From NCBI GenBank assembly GCA_047495785.1, contig JBLDXI010000011.1, positions 682,001 through 746,000 on the forward strand: DNA of 64,000 bases, in the 5' to 3' direction. Shown here piece after piece: positions 31,256-41,597 of the stretch; positions within the stretch are counted from its first letter, which is position 1, and every line of letters begins with the position of its first letter. A program made the translations under genes and the position numbers. Below the pieces are notes generated by a model. It had not been told where the DNA came from. It searched no databases and saw only the letters and a program-made list of their open reading frames with translations. This DNA is from Lepidodermella squamata (taxonomy: Eukaryota; Gastrotricha).

Positions 31256-34200
31256 TTAAATTGCCGAGCATTTTCCAGCATTGATTTTACTGTTCGGAAG
31301 AGAATCCGCCGGGGCTGTCGAGAAGGTAATAGCAGTGTTCGGAGCGGTTTTCAGTCGAACGCAGCATTCCACGAACGATGAGCCGTGTCTTACAGAATTA
31401 TCAACGAAGTCGCCCTGGACAAAATGAGAATTTCTTTGAAATGTCTTCGGCGCAATAAATTCAAAATTTATATTATTATAGTCATAGAGAAACAATTGGC
31501 TAGAGTAAGCACTCAAAAAGCTAGAATTTCAGAATCTTCATTTCTATTCAAAGCTTAATGTCTCAAAATGGATATCTCCGTTGTTCACCAAATTTTGCTT
31601 GCATAACGAAGGCTAGCTGCTCTTTCACGTGGTATAAGATTCGAGGTAGGCAACCCAACCGTTGATACGATACAAAAACCCCTTTTTCACTATGGTTTCA
31701 TTTATTTTGGTGAGATCAAGACTGAGCAGCAATCGCCCACCTCATATCTTATACCACGCGAAAGAGCAGCTTGCATTCAATAATCATGCAAAATTTGGTG
31801 AAAAATTGAGACATCTATTTTGAGAAGCACTCGATTTAACAATGCAGATCAAAATTTTAGCTTGAGTGCGCACTCTGGTCATTTTTTTCTCTATTATCAC
31901 AGTATACTGAAAATCAGGGCTGCAAAACTTGCAGAAATGGCGCATGGGATGCGTAGGAAATTTTCGAAATTTTACCGCAATTAGAAATGTTGGCTAGGAA
32001 ACTCATTTTAAAACGCTTCGTAAACGCTTGGATAATGCCAGGAAAAACTAGGAAGCTGCCAGGAAAGCAGTATAAAAGCTAGGCGAAAACTAGTTTAGTA
32101 CTTTGATTAATCGAGAAAAATAATCGATAAAACCAATAACCGATATTTGAAGACCTAAACTCGATATTTCACATTTTGAGACGACCGATGCATGAAAACC
32201 GAGGCCACCAATGAATTCCTCGTGAAAAATTACCCTAGAACATGTCTCGCACCGCCAGAAAATTTGCAATTTTGAAGTAGGTAATAAAAATGCGACAGTC
32301 GCTTTATGGCACGTAATTATCTCCGCAACCGCGAAAGATAAAAAATTCTGCAAAAGCCATTCGTTTTCGCTTATGAAATCTATCCCTTCGGGTTTCTAAA
32401 GGGGATTTCGTCATCAAAAACGCCGATTTACGGCAATCTTTTGATGTTTTTAATTTCAAGGTTTCAAAAACCGGAAGCAAAAACTACAACAACTTTTGAT
32501 TGGTGAAGTGTATGGAGCTCAACATTTACACCAAGGGGTAATTCAATGCGGGTAATTTAACGGCGCTATAAGTTTTTTGATACTCTTTATCCCTTCGATG
32601 TTCGGTGATTATCGATTTCGATTGTTTTTATCAATTTTCACAGCGAAATTGTGATATTGGGTATTTTATAGGAAATTAGGAAATGTTGAGTTTCTGCGCA
32701 AGAAGCTCTGCATGTTTTGCAGCCCTGCTGAAAATATGTAACCAAACGTTATATTAGGAGCTATTTTGGTGAATTGCAGTGAACAATGGGTCAGAAAATT
32801 GTTTACGGAATTCGTTGAAAAGGAATCGCCATCGGCGCACGAGTACGGCATCTCGATGCAGTAAGCCCCGCTAGGTCCGCTGCAAACTTTGAACGGCGTG
32901 TCATCAATCGCACCAAAGCACGCCAGGGTGAGCTGTGAGTCGACGCTGTACATGACGTCCGATCGTGCGATTGTTAGCGCGCCAATGTATTGAGGCTGGC
33001 AGCAAATGGAAAGGAATTCGCTGGCCGAGCTGTACACTGAAACTGTCTCGACCCTCTGTTGAAAGATGCCAATGGCAGAGAGATTACCAAGTCGCCGGGA
33101 GCGAAAATAACAAGATACAAAACCTGGCGTGCATATACTGGATGGAAAAGGAATTCAAGGATGAATCAGGGGAAGAGTGGATTCATGAGTGGATATCACA
33201 GCGAATTCTGCAATAAGGGAAACTTTCAAAAAATCCCCTTTACAGTATCTCAAAATGTATTCTCTTTCACGCATGAAACATAAATTGACCACTTATAAGT
33301 GAAAAGTGGGGTTATTGGCGATATTTTTGACATCATGAGATTTTGACGCCGCTTTCAAGATCAATGAACGAAGAGTCGAACGGAGGTCGATAGCCATCAA
33401 TCGGGTTCAAATTTCACCAGTGAATTTTTCTAATTTCTAAAATGCGCGCTCAACAAATTACTGCATCAATAAATTCTGCTGTTCTTTTTTATGCTCAGTA
33501 GGAATTCTTCAGGGTGATCTGAGGTGAGGAATCTAGCGAGAAGCTCACAAATTTGGATGGAACGAGGCCAGTGCTTCCACGTCAACCTTAAGTCTTTTCG
33601 GCGACACATTGGGCCTCCGGACTTTTGAGGTGGATGGGAGCCTCCTAGGAGTCTGAAGTTTGACACTTCGAAATCCTCAAAAAAACCCGACTTATAACAT
33701 CAAGGAATTCCGGGATCTTCCAACTTTAAGTTTTGCCCATTGTTAGGAAATACCATGGACAACTCTATACAGATATCGGAAACTAGCGATCCTGCTATAG
33801 TAAATAAATGCACACCAAATTTTAAGAGTCTCTCAGGGCGGTAACAATGTTTATCTTACGCCGAATAGTACCAGAACAGGGCATTCGCGTGATAATACTC
33901 TGAGCGAGCTAAAATAGCTACAAAAAACTAAATAGCTATCTTTCGAAAAGTATTACCACGCTAAACCACAATGTTACGTTGATGACAATTTCGCGAAATT
34001 CAAGAAAAATTCTGATTACCGTAATCCGGTACAACTTTGAACAGGTACAACTTTGAACATTTCACGCAAATCAGCTTTTCTCTGAAACCATGGGGATCTG
34101 CCGCTTGGGAATTTTACTGATTATAGGTCTCGTTGAGGTCTAATAGTTTGCCAAGTTTCATCAACACAGCCCGTACGGTCTCTTCCTTAAAAATTCCCGA

Positions 34201-35516
34201 AAAAACAACGTTTTTGGTCTACTTTGAAGTGTTGTCCTGCGATAACCGTAGCAGATATCCGCGAGGTCCAACTTGGCGAATTCAAGCTTATACTTTTCTG
34301 AAGAAGTAGCCAAAAAGGCACGCCCTTCTATAGAGTGGTTTTCCAATGGCATGTGCTCAAAGTTGCAAGGGTAGCCGGTACAACTTTGAACACTCAAAAG
34401 TACAACTTTGAACACCATGGAAATTCATTATTTTCACTTCGAGGAGAATGTTTCAAGTTTTTTATAGACTTCGTTCGCATTTACTGAACTCCACTATGCT
34501 CCATAGAGAACGTAGGGATCAGAAAAAAGACTTCTTATCTCGTATTGGCAAATAATTAATTTCAAATACCGAGTGAAAAGTCCACCATAAAAATGTCGAT
34601 GGCTTATTATTTCTCGATTTTCACGCTCTCCGTTCTCTATGAAGGTGACAATTTCAAATATCACGCGAAATTCTCTGCGCACGAATAAAGGTGGATTTTT
34701 TATTACATGAAATCTTGGTGTTCAAAGTTGTACTCCGCTGTTCAAAGTTGTACTTTTGGGGTACCGCTTGCCAAATCCTTACGCTTGCGAATTTCCGAGA
34801 ATAAAAAATATCAGCATGTTACGCAAGGCGGCCCCCATCGAACTACGTTGAAAACCCGACCAAAATCGCATCTGTTGAACTTACACAGCACATTCAAATT
34901 TGCATGGACGTAGGTGTTCAAAGTTGTACCGGATTACGGTAGCTCAAACTTTATATCGTTGGATAGAGCAAATAAGTTAATAGTATTTTTTTCAGAATTT
35001 TTCGGCGTAAAAATAAACATTTTACCGTCCAAAGACTCTTGAAATGGCGATTTTTCGTAAAAGTGACCAACTTTAAGAATACTTTAAAAAAGTTAGAAAA
35101 CAAACCGTCTCACGAGACGGGAGTCATTCAGACAGCAGACAGCGAATGAAATTGGCTAGGCTAAATGAGTAAGCTCTCACCTTTCCGCCCAGCAAGCACG
35201 CGCCGACATCTGTACAGTAGCGAATCGTCTGCTGGGACAACGGAGTGCCCCGCGTTGTTATCTCGCAAAGGCTGTTAGGCTGACAAAAAGTGCTAGGCTG
35301 ATAACAATATATACCAGCAACACTGCGACATGAGCTGTACGCTGGGCAAGAAGGGGCAGTCGACGCACCGGGGCTTGCGCACGTTTGACCGAATGGGCAT
35401 GAACCCGGTGGGCAGGCCAAGCGAATCGGCGCAGGGACTGGTGCTGCTGCAGGTACTGCAGGGCAAGTCCGAGCGACACTGGCAAGCCAAGAGAGAATCA
35501 ACATTTCTTTAAGCAT
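31256..35516 (-). CDS. M4: secreted cysteine-rich protein, three exons with long introns
   Basis: Function unknown; predicted secreted, about 247 aa. Exons, all phase 0: A 35516-35181, B 33055-32807, C 31414-31256. Signal peptide MLKEMLILSWLASVARTC, then CPPGSCPFGQTC, YSSC and CYQPSTFC; module A closes QQTIRYCTDVGACLLGGK. Exon B: ICCQPQYIGALTI, ACFGAIDDTPFKVC, AYCIEMPYSC. Exon C: GSSFVECCVRLKTAP ending GKCSAI-stop. Splice sites: GGAAAG|GTGAGA, TTTCAACAG|, AATTCC|GTAAAC, GTCCAG|. The A-B intron (2.1 kb) contains a complete inverted-repeat element (34017-34941) and the B-C intron a MITE (31561-31825). M4 is the unit-1 counterpart of M7 and shares its exon A opening almost word for word. Confidence 0.8.
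31561..31825. mobile_element. 265-bp MITE-like inverted-repeat element
   Basis: Ends TCTCAAAATGGATATCT (31561) and AGACATCTATTTTGAGA (to 31825) are near-complementary. Further in, CACCAAATTTTGC and GCTGCTCTTTCACGTGGTAT match inverted copies before the right end. No ORF. Confidence 0.75.
34017..34941. mobile_element. Complete TACCGTAATCC inverted-repeat element with repeated GTACAACTTTGAACA words
   Basis: About 925 bp with exact terminal repeats TACCGTAATCCGGTACAACT... (34017-34043) and complement (34915-34941). The motif GTACAACTTTGAACA occurs twice at the left end and again, direct or inverted, at about 34378-34415 and 34720-34755, giving nested palindromes. No coding sequence. It is flanked by TA-like ends, suggesting a non-autonomous Tc1/mariner-type or foldback element. 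Fragments of the same family lie at 541-735 and 3536-3740. Confidence 0.8.
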
Positions 35517-36679
35517 CTTGGTTGAATTTCAAAATCGATAATAACAAGCACAAATTTGACGCGAAGAAGAGTTGCTGATTAAAAAGAATAAAAAATGCAC
35601 AATTAGGAAACAACCAGAATTATGAAGCGTTATGGATAATATGACCAGAAATCGAAATTTACTCCTTAAATAAATTCGGTTTTCAAATTTTGATAAATAA
35701 AAAGTCGCCTCTTGCCTAAATAAAAGTACCTACCCTAAAACAGTTTTGAGAATCGAAGAGGCAAGTTGAAAATTGAAACAAGATTATCCATCATTAGCAA
35801 AACCGTGGTCTTGTTTCAAAAAATATTGCATCTCGTCGAACAATAGGTAATAATTGTAATAATTAATAATTATCAATAATAATCAAGATAAAGCTCCGGG
35901 TAATAAGGGTGCAGCGACAAAACAGCAACCTCCCAGAAAAGCGAATGCGACAAAACAGCAACTTTTTTATTTCGCGACAAAACAGCGAAAACTTTATTAC
36001 CATGTAAAAGATTCTGCTGTTATGTCGCAAATTGAAACATTTGCTGTTTTGTCGCGTATGCTGTTTTGGGTATTTGCTGTTATGACGGTCTGCCGTAATT
36101 AGAGCAAAGAATTCACACTGTTTTCACCTTATTGGGGAGAAGGGGCTCTTGCACCGAAACACCACGGTATAGAAAGTACTGTTACACATTCAAAAATGGT
36201 ATGACTGCCGAGTTGAAGGAAGCAAGCTCTGAAAATTACTGTGTTTAGCATTATTTGCGGTAACAGTAACAGTAAAAAATAAGTAACAGTAAAATGACAT
36301 TTGTTAAAAAAACTCACAATATAATTGCTCACTCATTTGTGGCTCAGCTCGTAGACACAAAGAAGCATTTATTTTGAGTATTCTGCAAGTGTCTGCTGGC
36401 ATTTAGTGTTATTGTCTTTATTATTTGAGAATGGCTCTTCAGAAAAAATGGTATTGCGAGTGCCGTTCATTTTTCCAAGATTTACAGCCCTTCCATCTTG
36501 CATCAGTCTAGCTTTTCTGTCAAATCTGATTCCTGAGAAAATACAGATGAGCTAACTAGAAACCACCATGTAGCCCAAAGCTCAAACTAGACTTCAAAAA
36601 TACGTAATTTCTATTGCTAGTTGCAAATTCAGCCAATTATGCTTAAACTTAAACTCTTTAATATTCATTATTTGTTTCT
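35517..36679. other. Upstream region of M4; duplicated counterpart of 54788-55249
   Basis: No gene. Short stretches (CGAAGAAGAGT, AAGCAAGC.CTGA.AAT, GGTATTTAGTGTTATTGTCTT-like) align in order with the interval between M7 and the ankyrin gene, which marks the end of the duplicated unit. A foldback element is inserted at 35912-36087. Confidence 0.55.
35912..36087. mobile_element. Small foldback element built from GCGACAAAACAGCAA words
   Basis: The left half has three direct copies of (G)CGACAAAACAGC(A/G)A. The right half has four inverted copies (TTGCTGTTTTGTCGC and variants). About 175 bp, no ORF. Confidence 0.75.
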
Positions 36680-36790
36680 TCATTTCGTTTTCGTGTAGTC
36701 TCGTAGGATTTTTGCAACTTCACCAGCCTGATTACGGTCCTTCTTCTCAGCATCCAACACCAGAACATACGCTGGTTTGTTATGTTTTCA
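36680..36790 (-). pseudogene. Remnant of the C-terminal exon of the TIR/ankyrin gene
   Basis: Minus-strand reading gives HNKPAYVLVLDAEKKDRN, then QAGEVAKILRDYTKTK-stop. It is nearly identical to the end of the intact gene at 55250-57198. A small insertion breaks the frame just before HNK. No other exon of that gene is recognisable nearby. This is the trace of the ankyrin gene at the end of unit 1 and supports segmental duplication. Confidence 0.8.
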
Positions 36791-37074
36791 CCATCAAATT
36801 TGGGCTTTCGTCAAAAAAACGGAAACCGCCATGAATTTTGCCAACAAAATGAATTTTCTCGCCAACAAACCCGAGAATACTCGCTGATTTAGTCGAAAGC
36901 TGTTCGAGACATGGCGAACCATACGTGCATTGTTAGCGCCGAGGAATTGGAGCCGGTTTATGTCAGTTTTAGGCTAATACTATAAAGTAATAATTTAAAA
37001 AATATGAAAAAATCCATTTTTCGCAATTGGCACGACTTTTATTTTAAAACTGACACGAAAAGTCCCAAAAATGA

Positions 37075-37325
37075 GGGTCCCCCACAGAGTAGCAGGCTTC
37101 AAATAAAGCAGAGAGCAACAAATGGTGCATACTTCAGACCAAATGGCTTCAAAGCACTCCCATAAAAAAAGTAAAATAAAGTAGTAAGCAATGACCACCA
37201 TGTTTTGGAATTAATGCTATTATTTTACTTTGAAGCCATTTTTTAATTTTGCTTTGAGGTCAGGGTGCTTTGAAGCTTTTGCTTTGAAGCCTGTTACTAA
37301 ATTTTCCCTACTTTGTAGGGGACCC
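37075..37325. mobile_element. Foldback element with GGGTCCCC ends and GCTTCAAAG words
   Basis: Ends GGGTCCCC (37075) and GGGGACCC (37318-37325) are complementary. Interior words GGCTTCAAA, TGGCTTCAAAGCAC recur inverted as TTTGAAGCCA, GTGCTTTGAAG and GCTTTGAAGCC. No ORF. It sits at the boundary between the two duplicated units. Confidence 0.75.
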
Positions 37326-37410
37326 AAAAATGATCGTTGTCTATGGTTCTCGCTGTACTAAGCTTTCTTTTCTTGGTGATTCATTTATCCCTAAAATGTT
37401 CTTTTAGTAT

Positions 37411-37420
37411 TATATATAAA
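37411..37420 (+). promoter_or_regulatory. Putative TATA box of P4
   Basis: TATATATAAA lies about 215 bp upstream of the P4 ATG, ahead of an initiator-like GCATTCAGGTG near 37438-37448. Position and sequence only. Confidence 0.4.
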
Positions 37421-37633
37421 TTACTCGATCAGACGGCATTCAGGTGATTCCAAAATTTCAATTTTTCTATACTAGTCTTCAACGAGTGAATGGTTTCTGT
37501 CCCGTATACCCTACTGACGCTTTAACGTGAAAACGAGAAAACTAAAGACAATGACAACTGTGTTTTGCTGTTAGCGGTGTTGTTTTCTGTAACATTTCAG
37601 TTACGTTTTCCATTGAGCTCGACAAAAAGAATA

Positions 37634-38924
37634 ATGCGTATGCGTTATTTGTTAGTTGCATCACTGATGTTTCTCAACGGTCAACTGCGGCGTTCGCACG
37701 TTGCATGCTGCCCTGTTACCAGCTACTTCAGCCCAACATTCGTTTGCCCGCCATCTGATTGTTCGATTGGCAAGGAGTGCCGTGCAATCTCGGCCTGCCC
37801 GTCCGGGCAATCCTGTTACAACCGCCGAACGGATTGCCCATATAGTGACCAAACATGTGCAGTCGGGAACCTGGTAACTTTCTCGAGTTTTTTTACCTCT
37901 GTCTGTCTATAGTGCAGCCATTCTACCCACCATAACCCTCCTAGTGCCAGTTTTTAGCGTCTCAATGTTAGGATATAGTTGAGATGTGAAAGAAAAACAG
38001 TTCAAGGGCAAGGTTACTTCAAACAGGCTAGAATTTTCGACCTTACACTGCAGTGCTATGCAATGATACATGCAATGATATCATCTGCTATCAGTTCTTT
38101 CGGGCTTTTTGAATTCCTAAATGCGCATGGCAAAAATTTGCCAAAGCAATTTTACGTGCTGATTCAAACTCGCTCGGGGTTTCAGATCAGGGGGAACTTT
38201 CATTTCTCTATGGCTAGCTATATCCCTTATACCCCCCTTTTCAGAATTATTCATCGCTACAGTAATTCATGAGCATTTTCCATGTCTCGCAGACTTATCT
38301 AGTATGTCAAGTCGAAACGAAAGGTGGCGCAGGTGTCGCACTGACCGGATCGAACGGCCTGAAGTACTGTTCATCAGGCGGTTATTGCGCCTTGGCAGGA
38401 ACGGTAAGCGGAGTTGATTTCTGTAGATTGGATAATGAGCATTTTAAACAATATTTTGTCACATTGTGATTACAGGCAATCACTAGCCTTGCGTTCAGTT
38501 CTCTCGCGGCGTGCTGCACATCAATTGGCGCATCTGTCAACGACGTCTTTACCTTTTACAATTATCAATATTATTATAATTTTGGTCGGTACCTAAAAGC
38601 CTGTTTTGCTGTTCAGGATGCGCAGCCATACAAAGCCTGCAGAGCCGTGCTGGCAGGTAGCACTTACTGCCTGCGGTTTCCGCATTCCTGCGAGGAAACT
38701 GACGATGTTGATACGGACGGGGTAAGTATCGCTGATTTGTTCATGTACTATTCGATTTATAATTAATTCCCAAGGATAATTTTGTGACTGGAACGGTGAG
38801 AAACGGCGCAACGTTCGCTGAGTGCTGCGGACAATTGAAGACAAGACCGCCAAAGGTGACTAAAGCATCAGGTCCGCTAGCCAGCAGTGGTGTGAATTTC
38901 ATGATAGAAAAGTGTAGCGGATAA
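37634..38924 (+). CDS. P4: secreted cysteine-rich protein, four exons
   Basis: Function unknown; predicted secreted, about 248 aa. Exons, all phase 0: A1 37634-37873, A2 38293-38403, B 38476-38721, C 38775-38924. Signal peptide MRMRYLLVASLMFLNG, then VACCPVTSYFSPTFVC, CSIGKEC, CPSGQSC and a C..GNL end. A2: VCQVETKGGAGVALTGSNG, CALAGT. B: CCTSIGASVNDVF, ACFAVQDAQPYKAC, YCLRFPHSC, DVDTDG. C: GATFAECCGQLKTRPP, ending EKCSG-stop. Clear counterpart of P1: exon lengths match in A2, B and C. Acceptors GCAG|, TTACAG|, CCCAAG|. AATAAATAAA lies just after the stop. Confidence 0.85.
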
Positions 38925-39098
38925 GACTTCATTTTCAACAATAAATAAATGGGTTTTTCGTTTGTTATTTTTTCACGAAAAATTCTTTATTTTCGTCAGA
39001 AGAATTTCAGGATTACAATTTACGAATTTATTTGTTTGAGGACTCATGAGTTATTCCATGCAATAGCAGCAATGAAATCAATCGACAGTTTGCCTCGA

Positions 39099-40350
39099 TC
39101 AAGCTGCGGAACACTTTGCAGCTATAATGTTACTGCTCGGAAGCGAATCACTCGAAGCCAGCGAGTAAACAGCGGCTGTGTTTGGCGCCGTTTTAAGACG
39201 CCCGCAGCATTCCTCGAATGTCCTGCCATGCTGAACAGAGCCAGCAACAAAATCATCCTAGATACAAATAAAAAAATGCTGAATATTTGTTGTATAAATT
39301 TAACTACACATCTTGGATGCCTTTGTAAAAAATCTCGTGAGGATTTGCTAATACGTTAATTTACCTCAATATCGCACGAATGCATACGAAAATTCCGACT
39401 AACCGAATTTGAAGACACAGCGTCGCCACTTGCGCACGAGTTGGGCATCTGGATGCAGTAAGCCCCGCTAGGACCACGGCATACCTTGAATAGATAGTTA
39501 TCGTCTATTGGCTGGAAGCATGCCATGACGAGTTGCGCGCTCACTTTCAATAGAATCGGTTGAACAGGGTTGCTGGAATAATACGGGCTAAATTGATAGA
39601 CGGAACAGCAGGTAGAATCGAAAAAGTAGTTGGAACTCGAGTTGAAATTCTTCACAGGCTGAATACAACATTGAAATGAATAATAATTTTATGTGAAAAG
39701 CGGTAATTGATTAAATAATTCACACACAGTTTTGATTGATTTAATTAGGTCGTCGCGAAATTGTACGAAGTAAAGAGGCAACGGGTAAAGTACGTCCATG
39801 CTCAGGAGGTCTACCCGAAAAACCTCAGCCTTTGGTCCCAAAGGTTGGTGCCTAACATTATCTGTAACCTCCCCGCTCCCCCAGCTCGAGGATCTACTTT
39901 GCACACTGATCGTGAAAATCTTATTTTTCAAATTCAAATTCAATTACCCCATATTTGCAACAAAAATGCTCCGATGTGCTTGTGAAAAAGCACAGAAATC
40001 ATGGAGAACTACAAATGCTTGGTTTGATTTCAAAGTTTATTCGTCCTCTTCTCTGACAGAATAAATTTACTCATCTAGCTGACCTACCGTTCCGCCAAGG
40101 CTGCATGTCCCATCGTCCGTACAATATTCAATCACAGACCCGATCGATGTCGTTAGTGAGCATATCGAGTAAATTCCCCTTATTTGCGGAACAGGCACGC
40201 AGTCTAAATCAGCTGGGCAGTAGATGTTATCAGTTGATACACATACGTAACCGTCTGGACAAGTTACTGGCGCGGAGCCTCGGTTGACGCAAGTTTCGCC
40301 GACGTCGCATGGCGATGGCGGGCATTGAACCGATGCGGAAATAGATTTGA
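39099..40350 (-). pseudogene. M5: truncated cysteine-rich gene lacking start and signal peptide
   Basis: Exons B (39658-39404) and C (39257-39099) are intact: CCSVYQFSP, ACFQPIDDNYLFKVC, AYCIQMPNSC, then GRTFEECCGRLKTAP ending KCSAA-stop. Exon A survives only from about 40345 to 40088 (CPPSPCDVGETC, CPDGYVC, IEYCTDDGTCSLGG|GTAGGT). The signal peptide and start codon are gone; reading upstream meets a TGA in sequence that belongs to exon B of the opposite-strand P5. The break is a deletion that fused two head-to-head genes. M5 is the counterpart of M2. Exons B and C are open, so decay is recent or they are used from another promoter. Confidence 0.85.
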
Positions 40351-40353
40351 TAG

Positions 40354-41497
40354 GAAATCAGCGATCCTGCCCCCGCCGCCAGTCTAACTGAATGTTGCAA
40401 TGCTCTCGGCGCGTCAGCTAAACTAGTCTCCGACCTATTTTACACTCCGTACTATTCAGCCCCAGTCGGTAGATTAACGAAAGCGTGCTTTGCAGTGCAA
40501 GATTCCAAGCCGTACAAGGCATGCAAATCAGCGTCGAACCAAGCTTATTGCCTGCAATTTCCTCACTCGTGCGAGGGCACAGACACCATCAACACCGATG
40601 CAGTGAGTTTCATCGAATTTCAACAAATGATCATTTGATTTGATTTACAGCCTAATTGACGGACCTCCTTCAGGCATCAGGCAGCCAAAATCAATCATTG
40701 TCCTACTTTTGCGGGACTAAATGAATCAAATCAAAGCATCAACACCGATAAATCGCGAAACATCCCGATTTTTACGGGCTTTGACAATTCAAGCAATGCA
40801 TAAAATAGCGCAAATTTGGAACTAACATTCCAGCATATTTGTTTCGCGGTGTCAAGTTTTTCGATTGCTACCCTATGGTATAAATCAAAATGCTTCCCCA
40901 TTCCGCACATAAATCAATCATTTCAAATCTAAATAAGTGAAAATGGGGTCTAAATGAATTGAAATGAAATCCAAAGCACTGCTCGAGAGGTTCAGGCAAG
41001 AAAACACAAAAAGCCACAGGGACCCTTTGGTAAGATTCAGGGCTGAAAATACCCAAGACTACCCCCGCCTTGATGATCCTACTGCATCTAAAGCGATAAC
41101 AACTGATAATGTATGACGTTTTGCACGTTCAAGTGTAAGAGTTGAATCGGGTTGTAATGAAGCTCAACCTTAATCCAAATTTCGAAACGAAATGTTCGGG
41201 CTCAAGCTCAATTTTGTTTGGATTTTTGCAAAACGACACCTTTTGTATTTCAACCTCGCTTCACTGATATTTGCAATTTCCCACAGCATTGAAGCATTGA
41301 AGCATTTTAGGCTACTGAAAAATATCCTAAATGCAAATTCTTTAATTTAGTCTGCTTTCGCGAATGGAGTGCCCAGCAACGCCGAGTCATTCGCGCAATG
41401 TTGCAATCAGCTGAAGCAGCGACCGCTCACGATAACAAACACGTCTGGCATTCTGGCTCTATCAGCAACCGATTTCGTGATATACAAATGCTCTTAG
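40354..41497 (+). pseudogene. P5: truncated cysteine-rich gene, only exons B and C left
   Basis: Exon B 40354-40602 (preceded by TTTGATAG|, ending GATGCA|GTGAGT) and exon C 41351-41497 are open and very close to P2: ACFAVQDSKPYKACKS, YCLQFPHSC, AESFAQCCNQLKQRP, ending YKCS-stop. Exons A1 and A2 and the promoter are missing; the deletion joins exon B to M5 exon A on the other strand. AATAAA at 41572-41577. Confidence 0.85.
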
Positions 41498-41563
41498 CCT
41501 CCCAGAGCGATGGAATGTGTGCGCTTTATGTACTAAGTATTATGATTGCCACTTGAATTCGAT

Positions 41564-41577
41564 TTTATTTAAATAAA
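41564..41577. terminator. Palindromic shared polyadenylation signal TTTATTTAAATAAA
   Basis: A perfect 14-bp palindrome carrying AATAAA on both strands, located between the stop codons of P5 (41497) and M6 (41598). The equivalent P2-M3 junction has the same arrangement (24699-24712). Confidence 0.65.
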
Positions 41578-41597
41578 AAAATCGTTTAAAATGTGTT

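Noticed and set aside
35912-36087. Regularly repeated GCGACAAAACAGC words as a CRISPR-like array
   Set aside because: Spacing is irregular, copies switch orientation halfway, and the genome is eukaryotic; a foldback element explains it.
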